Shown: one piece after another, positions 1 through 9,500 of the stretch
Layout of the letters: each line of letters begins with the position of its first letter
Position numbering within the stretch: the first letter of the stretch is position 1
From: Musa acuminata AAA Group
Lineage: Eukaryota > Streptophyta > Magnoliopsida > Zingiberales > Musaceae
NCBI RefSeq assembly: GCF_036884655.1
Contig: NC_088339.1
Span: 31,705,001 to 31,769,000, forward strand
Length of the DNA stretch: 64,000 nucleotides
Direction: 5' to 3'
Notes under the pieces: generated by a model
Told to the model about the DNA's origin: nothing
The model's input: only the letters and a program-made list of their open reading frames with translations
Database searches by the model: none
Made by a program: the position numbers and the translations under genes

Positions 1-561
1 GGCCTTTCGGAACTCCAGGACGATCTCCTCGTTGGAGGAGACGGGGAAGGGGAGGGGCACCTCGATGATGTGGCCACCGGCGCGGGCGACGTAGGCGTGG
101 ATGGACTTCTTGACGGCGCCGTAGGCGTAGTGGAGCATGACGACGGCGTCGCCCTTGCGGAAGCCGCCCTCGGAGAAGGCCCAGGAGGCGTGCTGGAGGA
201 CGATGGCGGCGGCGGTGGTGGCGTTGTCGACGAGGGATACCTCGTCGAGGTCAGCGGCGTTGATGAGCTCCTTGACGAGGATGCGGGAGCGGAGAAGTGC
301 AGGCTGGAGGCGGTGGAAGTAGAACTCGTCGGGCTGGCGGAGGAAGAGCCGCTGCCACCGGAGCTGGGCAGCCAGGACCGATGCCGGACAGCTGCCGAAG
401 CTGCCGTTGTTGATGCGGGCGACGGAGGGGTCGTGGTGGGCGAACTCCTCCGCGATCTCGGCAGCGGAGATGGGGCAAGATGCCGGCCGCGGCCGCTTCG
501 CCAGATGGCCGTTGTCGTCGCCACCGTTTTCGGCGCAGTCGTCGCGGTGGTGGGTACCCAT
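1..561 (-). CDS. LCD: L-cysteine desulfhydrase-like PLP enzyme, 5' part (187 codons, runs off left edge)
   Basis: The open frame starts at the ATG complementary to 559-561 (context CCCATGGGT) and continues without a stop to position 1. The protein resembles plant L-cysteine desulfhydrase (Arabidopsis At3g62130 type), a class V aminotransferase-fold enzyme that uses pyridoxal phosphate to convert cysteine to hydrogen sulfide, pyruvate and ammonia. Visible family hallmarks are ARINNGSFG (residues 48-56), LRQPDEFYF (74-82), EVSLVDNATTAA (107-118) and VKKSIHAYV (150-158). The N-terminal ~25 residues are low-complexity and variable, as is usual. The PLP-binding lysine (HKW motif) lies in the missing C-terminal half, so activity cannot be judged. 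The family is about 450 residues, so about 40% is present, with no intron in this part. Longer open frames overlapping it on both strands are shadows. Assignment is from remembered family sequence. Confidence 0.88.
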   Translation of the reverse strand, partial: MGTHHRDDCAENGGDDNGHLAKRPRPASCPISAAEIAEEFAHHDPSVARINNGSFGSCPASVLAAQLRWQRLFLRQPDEFYFHRLQPALLRSRILVKELINAADLDEVSLVDNATTAAAIVLQHASWAFSEGGFRKGDAVVMLHYAYGAVKKSIHAYVARAGGHIIEVPLPFPVSSNEEIVLEFRKA

Positions 562-610
562 GGGAAAGGCGCCGAGGAGGAGATCTGATCAACGAAAAAA
601 AGGGCCACGC

Positions 611-619
611 TTAGGGTTT
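611..619 (-). promoter_or_regulatory. telo-box-like element upstream of the desulfhydrase gene
   Basis: AAACCCTAA reads on the minus strand about 50 bases before the start codon of the desulfhydrase-like gene. Telo-boxes are common near transcription starts of plant housekeeping genes. One 9-base match is weak evidence, and no transcript start is known here. Confidence 0.35.
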
Positions 620-1784
620 GAGCGGCTAAGGGGCAGAGGAGCGGTCACGGGACTTCTGACATAAGGGCGATTTTTACGAAAAAGCTCCCCTTTCTTTTCT
701 TTTCTTTTCCGATAGTGCCCTTGTTTTCGTTTTTTCCATCCCGAAATTATTCGCCGCCTTCGCTCCCCCGGCGACTCCGCCCTTTCTCTGCTCCGTGGGG
801 CGGAGAGGACGCCTCCACCTCGCCGCCTTCGCCCCTTCCCTGCCCGTCGTACCCGTCACCTTCGCCTTTCCCCACCCTTCGCGCCCGCCGCCTTCGCCCT
901 AATTCTACTCCATGAGGCGGAGGCCTCGCGATGGAGGCGGCGCGTCAGAGGCCTCGTGGTGGAGGCAGAGGAAGGGGCGGAGGCGGCGGGCGCGACGAAA
1001 CGGAGGCGACCGCGGGGAGGGGAAGGGAAGAGAGGGGAAGTGAAGGATATTTTCGGGATTATAAAAGTTAAGGATAATATCTTAAAAAACGAAAAAAAGG
1101 TTTTTTTTTTATTTTTCATAAAATCACTCTATATATAATCTTAACAACTTTAAAAACAACATTAGTCCTTCAAGTACTAAGAACTCTGTATATGCATACC
1201 ACTATCATTAATAGTCATACAAAAGACTCAGGTTGATGGTCATCTCTAACAATGATAAAAAATTAAACTATTTGAATTAAAAATATGTCTATAATACCTG
1301 GAATAACCCTAATATTTTTTACATCGTAATAGTTTCGTGAGTATTAATACGAATTAGAGTTTCAACATATAATTCACTTATAATAACTAAAAGAATTAAC
1401 TATAATGATACACATAACTAAGTACTTCAAGGTATATCTATAGATGCTAAGATTAAAGTAAAAAAAGATAAATATCAAAATCAACAACTTTTTCAAGGGA
1501 TATACATAATTTTACCTAATATAATAATACCACAAAGAGGAAAATTAATTATGATGTCATATGGTTGTTACTAAGTTAGTAAAATAAAATTAATTGAAAG
1601 AGTAGGACAACACGGCTCCCGATGATCAAAAGCTTTCGGTTTGAGTGGCCGACGGGCATTTTGTCGAGCACTTCGCTCGCAATGTCCGTGTTGGTACCGA
1701 TGGTAGTGAGATCAGGCAAGATGTTGAGATATTTAATAATAGCTGATGAAGAGAATAGGAGATACACAGAGATATACGTACTGA
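620..1784. other. intergenic stretch upstream of the desulfhydrase gene
   Basis: Positions 620-1,060 are GC-rich with pyrimidine/purine asymmetry (poly-CCTTCGCC-like, then GGCGGAGG-like runs). This probably holds the promoter and 5' leader of the leftward gene. From 1,060 to 1,575 it is AT-rich and I see nothing recognisable. At 1,576-1,767 there is a short GC-richer, exon-like patch on the minus strand (see findings). No convincing gene is visible. Confidence 0.5.
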
Positions 1785-3040
1785 ACCACGGTACTTACAT
1801 ATTATCAGTAATTAATTTTTTTAATTTTAAAAAAAATTATATATTAATTTTTTTATAAATATAAAAATAAAATATTTAATTTTATTTATTCTTGTTGATT
1901 TTATCGATGAAATATACTGACATAGAAATAGTACGAAAATAATTAACAAAATTTTTTTAATATTTTAATTATTTTTTTATTATGTCTAAATTAAAACATC
2001 TTCATCGACTGTTATGATGGAGGCAGACGATAACACCATCGAGGGCGGCAAGTGATAGTGGTCGACGAAAACGATGTGATGGTCAACCATGTCGATGTCG
2101 ATCTGAATATTGATGATCCAAGCAAAGGCATCGACCATGGTAGTGATGACAAGTTGATGGTGTGGATCTCAAGAATATCCTTGGAGATGGGCAAAATAGA
2201 ATCCTAGAGGTCAAGCTTGAGTGACTTCTACGTCTTCTTGTGGGGGGAGAAGGAAGAAGCGAGAGAGTGTGACGATCGAAGATGAGACAAAAGAAGAAGA
2301 GGAAGAGAACAAGGATGATGGTCGTGCTACATCATCCTGCATCTACATCAACATTGCTTTGCATCTACAATAGCACCGCCATCGCCTCATCCTCTTCCTA
2401 CTCTCCCATTACCTCACCTCCCACATTGACGCAAATGCATAGCGATATCAACGCATATGCAATACGAAGCAGAGTGACCATCGTCATTATTATCTTCTTC
2501 CTCTCCCTTTGCCTCACATATCGTCGCCACTCTTCCGCCTCTTCCTCCTCCCCCTGCAAGAAGTCATAAAAATCTCTAAAACTCCACCTCCAAGATGTCA
2601 CCCCACCTGTCTTCAAGGACATCCTTAAGATCCACCAACACTATCATTAAATTATCATCACTGTCACAACCCTCGGCCCTCCTCGATCGTCGATATTCAA
2701 ATTAATATCGACAAAGTTGATTATCGTATCATTCTAATCGACCACCGTCACAACAATCACCTGTGACCCTCGATAACGCCATTGTTCGCTACCACCATAA
2801 CAATCAACTAAGAAATTTTAATTATGATATAACAAAAAATATATAACTAGAATATTAAATTTATTTTTTTATCCATCATTTTCGTATCATTCCTACACAT
2901 ATTATATCTTCCGTCGGTAAAACCAACGACGTTAGAATAAATAATATTAAATATTTTACTTTCTTAACTATAAAAATTTTAATATAAATTTAAAATATTA
3001 AATTAGTCAACTGCTTATTAAAGAACGGTAGTATGCGACA
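1785..3040. mobile_element. long-terminal-inverted-repeat element (MULE or foldback-like), unit A
   Basis: The two flanks are diverged inverted copies of each other over several hundred bases. Left-arm landmarks such as TAGTGGTCGACG (~2,056), ATAACACCATCGAGGGCGG (~2,031) and GTACGAAAATAATTA (~1,931) reappear as reverse complements on the right side near 2,740, 2,775 and 2,880. The centre (~2,160-2,620) is a purine-rich then pyrimidine-rich low-complexity core without a supported gene. Element ends are approximate because the outermost arms are very AT-rich. Arm length suggests a Mutator-like or foldback element, but I cannot define a target duplication. Unit B holds only the right-hand part. 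Confidence 0.5.
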
Positions 3041-3420
3041 TGCACATAGTCTTTTTCTTAGTTCTTTAGTTATATTTCAAGTCAGTCCCTTGATGTGAGC
3101 CTCAGGTTGCATCCCAAAAATATTTTCCTGTTAGCAGTTTGAGCATCAAATCTGCAGACAAAGCTCACACGATAACATGAAAAATTCTAGAGGAGTTCAG
3201 CAAATTATAAAGCATTTATTTAAATATTTAAAATAAAAGCTTGTAATCAGAATTGACTGAATTCAATCAGAAAGTAAATAAGTTAATATAGCATGGCCTT
3301 GTGACAAGAAGACATGTTTAAAGAGTAACTGTTGACCTCATCCACAATGGCCTAAAAAAAAACCATAACAAGTTTCCTCAAGCACATAAACAGTACAGAT
3401 ATCAAAGAGATGGCAGATAC

Positions 3421-5337
3421 TCATTTGGGCTTGTCAAAAGCAGCTATATTTTGAGGCTCACATTCCGGACTAAAAAGGCGGACAAGTAAAGCGGAAGTGG
3501 AGCTTACTGATATTGCTCCGCATGAAGCCCAGCGTAGACTCCGTGGGTTTGTTATCCTCGGACCTGCATCAGCACTACTGTAATTATTTCTCATGTTGAA
3601 AACGATTTAGACAAAACATTTTGATGATGAAAGTGAGAACCAATTCTGACAGGAAAAAGATGGTTTATAATAATATGTACTATCTCAGGAAGAAAAAAAT
3701 GAAATATAGAACCTTCTTCAGCTCTTGTCCTTCTATTGGAATAAAAGAAACATGCTTTAGTAAATGTAAGAGTTTAGACACAAGGATCTAATAACAGTAT
3801 GTTATAAACAAGTTTTGGTGCATTTTTAACGTGATATGAGCAAATAAGTCAGGGAAGCCTCGAAGGCTTGCATAGGCAACCGAGTGAGATGACAGAGGCA
3901 AGGTCCAAGCGTATCTAAAGGTGTGTTTGAGAACACATTTGATATGTGGATTGATGGTCCAATGCACATTTTAAATTTTAAATATGAATTGTTGACAATT
4001 TTTTTTCAAATTGCATTTGGCCGGAATACTGCATTACAAAGGCTTAAATGTTGATGCTATCTTAGGTTAGCATTAACATTTCAGCATTTGTGGGATACTA
4101 ATGAAATTCTTTGAATTTCATATGATATATTATAACGTCCTCTAAAGTCATAAGATTGTCAATCATATAATGGAAACCCTAACCCTCATTTCCTCTCCCC
4201 TTCTCTCGAAACCAACATGAAATTTTATTTACTTATTTCCAAAGATTATTTTACATTCATTTATATGATTGTATTCTTCTATTTATTATATTTCTGGACC
4301 ATACAATTTTTTTTATAAGGAAGGGTGAATTAACACCTGGGCAATGGCGAATTCACACTCGAGCAAGGCGAGGCAAGGTCCAAGCACCTCTAAATTGTTC
4401 GAGCAAGCAAATTCACATCTAGGTGAGGTGAAGTGAGACGAGGCCCGAGCACCTCTAACTTGTTTAACTAGGCAAATTCACACCCAGTAAAGGTGAGGCA
4501 TAACAACGCCCGAGTGCCTCTAAATTGTTCAAACATACAAATTCATGCCTAGGCGAGGCAAGGGCCAAAAGCGTCTAAATTGTTTGAACATGCAAATTCA
4601 TGTCCAGGCGAGATAAAGCCTGAGTGCCTCTAAATTGTTCAAACATGCGAATTCATGCTCAGGTGAGGCGAAGCAATGCAAGGACTGAGCGCCTCTCAAT
4701 TGTTGGGCAAGCGAACTCACACCTGGGTCCCGGTAAAGGCAAGGCAAGGCACAAACACCTCTAAATTGTTCGGGCAAGCGAATTCAATTGGGCGCTGCTT
4801 AGGGGTGCCCAGTCCAAATCAATCTGATTGAGATTGAGTTGAACCCAAATTTATTGATTCGATTCAACCAAGATAACTTAACTTCCTCCAAACCCACCCC
4901 CTACTTGCCCTGCACAAACCCTAGCTTCCCAGCCCCTCGCCGCCGACTCTCCTCCCTGTCAATGATCAGTGGCCACCTTTCTCCCTTTACCAGCAATCGA
5001 CATGCCCTGTGAAACCTCTTCCTCCCTTCCCAACAGCCACCGAATGGCACACGTACCCCCTCCCTCTTCCCCCCTTCCCCTCTTCTCCCTTTCACAACCA
5101 CCGGCACTACCCCCACCGCTGACTTAACGGACAAGTTAGGTTAGGAAATGCACTAGGTTGATGAACAAGAGGATATAAAGAGATGGTACCATAGTGGAGG
5201 CGACAGAGGACCCAGAAAGCAAGGGCCCCACCGACGCTGAAGATGCCGGCGGTGTGGCGCATCAGGCGGGTGCACGGCTTCGCGTCCGACCGCATCAGTT
5301 CCCCATCCGACCATCCCAGCGCCCGCCTCAGCGCCAT
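3421..5337 (-). CDS. small predicted two-helix membrane protein, copy A (2 exons, 96 aa)
   Basis: Exon 1 is 5337-5190 and exon 2 is 3563-3421, on the minus strand. The donor TATG|GTACCATC and acceptor GATGCAG|GTCCG join in phase 1 without a stop. Exon 1 gives 49 residues from an ATG in strong context (GGAGGATGGCG). An in-frame upstream ATG at 5382 would add 15 Arg-rich residues. The N-terminal part contains MRSDAKPC (15-22), followed by a hydrophobic segment GIFSVGGALAFWVLCRL (31-47) and a second one around WASCGAISVSSTSALLVRLF (61-80). It ends SPECEPQN...AFDKPK. I recognise the general pattern of a conserved small plant protein but cannot name it or give a function. The 1.6-kb intron holds a minisatellite. 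The gene lies downstream of helicase copy A on the same strand. The copy in unit B is damaged, which makes this one the likelier working copy. Confidence 0.68.
4319..4800. repeat. diverged minisatellite, ~54-67-bp unit, unit A
   Basis: Seven imperfect tandem units each contain CTCTAAATTGTT (or a close variant such as CTCTAACTTGTT or CTCTCAATTGTT) followed by AAGCGAATTCACACC-like and GGCGAGGCAAGGC-like blocks. The landmarks start near 4390, 4450, 4518, 4571, 4625, 4690 and 4757. The array lies in the intron of small gene copy A. Confidence 0.8.
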
Positions 5338-6502
5338 CCTCCGTCTCCTTGCTCTCTGCCTCTCCCAAGAAGACCACAGCACAAAAGAAGAGCGTAGGAA
5401 ATAAGACGATGACGTCCGTCGGAGTTGGCGGTGCCGGCAACACGAAAAGGAGGAGGAGGAGACCTCGACGAGGGTCGGATGGTTGGGTTGTGGGAGCGGC
5501 GACGGCGGACAGGGACGGAAGGGACGACGTGCTGAGAAGAAAAGCCCTACCGCCTCCTGACGAGGAGAAAAGGGGTCGTAGTTATTAAACTCGAACCGGA
5601 CCGTTTAGTCGGACCGGAAAAACCCGCGAACCGGACGTCCAGCTGATTCAGTTGGATGGCCATGATATTTATGTCTCCACAAACACGTTTATTTCAAAGC
5701 CACTACCATAATATTTTATAGCTCATAGAGAATGTGATCTGATCAACAAGTCTTAAGTTTGCATCTTTATCAGACATTTGGTTTTTTTATATATTAACTT
5801 TAGATCATAAAAGAGTTTGAAAAAACATGTGTACTGATGACGACAAAGTTGATTCGACATCATCAAGATAAATAACCATGATCAATGCAAGCAGCATGAC
5901 GAGACCACATAAGTGGAAATAGATTGCAAGACTCAAAAAGGTGAATGATAGTTGGTCTTTATCTAAGTTATACACCACACTTCACCAAAGCTAAAATATA
6001 TCTACAATTTTATATTATTTTATATAATTTTTAGAATATTTTTTATTTTTAGTTATTAAAAAATTATGCAATAATATCTATTTAAAAGACAGTAATAAAA
6101 ATAAAATTACAACCATTAAACTACTATTGTTTACTAATTAGGCTAGAAATTTCACTTGTCCAAATGCAGGCTAACGTTGAACAGGAAAATCATTGTACAA
6201 TAAGGCTCGGGAAGATTACGAAATATACATATTGAATCTGATTCCAAGGCTTTATCAACGAAAAGACTTGTCACCCTTGAAATGTTCTAAATTAAAACAG
6301 AGACATTGTAATTTCTGTCGAAATACTTTTTGAAAACAATAAAATATCGCACTCATGCAACGAAGGTCAAACAATAACTAATTGGTACGTAACTCAGAGT
6401 AACAGTTCCCTGTTGTTGCTACGGTACAATGTTAACTAATTGGTACATAACTCGAGTTATTGCAATGTGCTGAGCATCCATCGCCAGCGCCATCACAGCG
6501 TT
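5338..6502. other. spacer between helicase A stop and small gene A start
   Basis: Positions 5,338-5,640 are GC-rich and must hold the promoter and leader of the small gene. I see no clear TATA box. Positions 5,640-6,480 are AT-rich and hold the helicase 3' region. Compared with unit B, about 440 bases next to the helicase stop (B ~40,625-41,060) are missing here. Confidence 0.5.
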
Positions 6503-9500
6503 TCATAAAGGAGTGTCTAAAGTTGCTTGCTTTTGAGGACTTTTGCTTGTTTGACTGGAAGACACTTCTAATGTATTTTCTTCACCATCGAGCATCTGAT
6601 AGCGAAAAAAAAAAAAGCACCATCAGTAATTAAAAGAAGAATTGTGTTAAATGAAAGGCAACTATGCCTTCGTGACACAGCAAATTAAAAGAAATTCTCT
6701 CAGATAAAACAGTCAGAATGGTAGACAAAAGGGAGGGTGTAAAGTTATTATGTGTCTAATGAAACAATTAGATTTCTATTGAATACAAACCACAAATTTC
6801 AGTGCTAAGCTGAAAGGAATCAGAGTTATCTCTTACATACACGATTTCCACTACAGGAGGAAAAATATGAGAATCATGACTTTTGATTCATAAAAGTGGC
6901 AACAAGGCAGTAAAGATGTTTACTAGAATCCAATGTAGTGAAGTGTGCAACTGATCGTTTTTTGTAATATAATCTCACCCAATGTGTATTGACACCTGAT
7001 GCAGAAGACTTGAAAATACTCTTCAATTTATAAATTAGGCAGCTCATTACCAAATCAGGATGAACAGAAACTTTATCCAATCATAAGAAATATAAATCAT
7101 TATCTATATGGAGTATGTGAAATTTCCAGAAACACAACAAATGAAGAGGTAGGATTAAGCAGAACCTGGCTCAAAGTTTCCAATTTGCTTCGAACAACAT
7201 CCCTGAACAGGACTGGTATCAGCATAAACCATGGGTAACCCAAGAATTGAGATAATAATTACACTAAAGGCACAGACATACCAGATTATGTCATCAACAG
7301 TGTCATTTGAGAGAAGGTAATATATATTGACCGATGAAACCTAGCAAAGCAAAGGAAAAAATGAATCTTATAATACATCAATGGTCAACATGAAATATAG
7401 TTTGTCTTGGTTAAAGTCGATTAGTGCAGCAAATTATGCCCCAAATAGTGCTAAGTGCAAGTCAAGCCTAGTACCTTGTGAGAGCAAAACAGAACTACAT
7501 TATGATATTTAAATTTTGATGAAGAGACAATGTTAGCATGCTCTACATAAGTGTTAACTGACATGAGATAGTACTATAATAAGTACACATGAGCTAAATT
7601 CATGGTGAATTGGTAAAGGGTACTCAAGTCATGAATACTTAATTAGATGAAAAACTAGCACCACACAGTAAACCGATAGAATCTCAATGTGGCCACAAAC
7701 ATAGTAAAGACGGATTCTTCCTTAAATTGTTTGTTTGATTCAGATAATTCAGCATAGTAGACTTTGCAGACATTGACAATGACATTTATTTGTTAATATG
7801 AAGTTATAGTTTACAGTGATTGGGCGACCATCAATTTCCACCTTAACATAGAGAAAGTTCATCTCAAGGCTCTATATATCCAGATACTAGTGCTCAAGAA
7901 AGCAAATGCTAAATAATCAACCCACCTTTGGCTTTTGTTGAACTAGTTCTTTAACCACTGGATACATTAAATTCAGATTATATCAAATTAAAAATAGAAT
8001 AGGTTATATTTCTATTGCAATTAGGATATTTATTTCTTATTTCAGTGAATTTAAATAAGAGGATATTGTAAATTTTACATTAGGGAGAATCTCGAAACTA
8101 TAACTTAAATAATTAAATTTATCTATTTCAGATCTAGATTAGGATTCAAATTCTTTTTTAAAAAATCCTCTTATTTAAATCCACTCAAATAGGAAACAAA
8201 TATCCTAATTGCAATATAAATCTAAAAATTTCAATTTTCAATTTGATTTATTCCGAATTTAATTTACTTGATAGTTACAATCCTCCCCCTATTTAATAAA
8301 TATGATATCAAATTTGATTTTACGTTAGTGGAATAGATATAGATAATGCTCGTTCAAGTCTACATCCCGACCTAAATGATGCTGTCAACGGACATACATA
8401 AACTTGTTAATCAGGACGAGCTCATTCCTTTCCAAGATCTAGATCGGCTGCTCCAAGAAAGTGATATGGATCCTTCATATACTTAAGAACATGAAGATAA
8501 GAAACACAATAATGTGTAGCAGAGAGTACAGGGGACAATGCTAATTGGTAAGCCATCGATCCCACCATTTACAAAATTGTAAAAGGACAAATAAATCTAG
8601 GAGTAAATTTATCATTTGTCGCTTTAAAACAGACATTGATTTCAAATTCCCAGTCCCTTCTAATTTGATTTGCATATCTCTTTTGTATGCTTTGATCAGC
8701 TGTCCCTAGCTCTTGCCAACTCCATCACAAAGAAGATCCAGAAGGAAAGGGTCACAAGAAAAAAGTCACAAGGAATAACAGGAAGAGGAGAGGGCACAGC
8801 AGAGGTAAAGAAGACAAGGAGCAAAGAGAGACGAGGAGAGAAGACAAAGAAGAGGAAAGAATTTAGGAGGAAAATGGCAATGAAGACTGATTAAGGAAAG
8901 AAAAAGAAGAAACAAATAGAGGGTAAAAAAAGAGCAAGAAACAGAGAACAAAATTTTTAATTTAGCAAAAAGAGAAGAAAAATAAAAGAGAGTAGAAAAA
9001 ACAAAAGAATTGCAAGATTATTATTTTATATTTTATTATACATATTTTAAACTTATATTATTCAATAAGCCAGTAATTCGACTTTTTGACACACTGGACT
9101 TTTTGACCCACTGTTCTGATCAGTAATTTAGTGACACCAAGCTTGGCAATGACTGGGTAAGTTTTAATAAGTACAGATGATATTACTATAAAAAAGAAGC
9201 ATTTGCATCCAAGCCAGGAAAGAGTATAATACATATAGGTGCACTATAAATTGTATCAATACCACGAATCATTACCTGGCCAATCCGGTGAGCACGATCT
9301 TCTGCCTGAATTATATCACCAGGAGTCCAGGTCAACTCAGCAAAAAAGATTGTACTTGCTGCGGTCAGGTTCAATCCAACACCTCCGGCTTTGATTGAAA
9401 GCTACATATGGGCATCACCAACAATAAACTTCAGAAAGCATGGAACATGGGGTTTGTTTTCACATAGAGCATAAAAATATTACAGTCTGAGCCGAGAGAT

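Noticed and set aside
70..588. 172-aa plus-strand frame (Gly/Val/Asp-rich) and 113-aa minus-strand frame at 251-592
   Set aside because: Both are shadows of the desulfhydrase-like gene, whose true frame runs 561 to 1 on the minus strand and matches a known family.
931..1138. Plus-strand Gly/Arg-rich frame starting MEAARQRPRGGGRGRG
   Set aside because: It arises from GC-rich low-complexity DNA in a promoter region, with no family match and no support.
1129..1138. TATATATAAT run as a TATA box for the desulfhydrase gene
   Set aside because: About 570 bases upstream of the start codon in AT-rich DNA where such runs are frequent, with no other promoter evidence.
4319..4800. Regularly spaced repeats that superficially resemble a CRISPR array
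   Set aside because: Eukaryotic context. The units are contiguous and diverged with no unique spacers, so this is a minisatellite.
5243..5401. Plus-strand frame starting MPAVWRIRRVHGF, conserved in both units
   Set aside because: It lies antisense to exon 1 of the small two-helix gene, and its conservation follows from that exon. The minus strand has matching splice sites and a continuing exon.
8670..8951. Lys/Glu-rich frame and its antisense Leu/Ser-rich frame
   Set aside because: Purine-rich low-complexity intron DNA, partly deleted in unit B.
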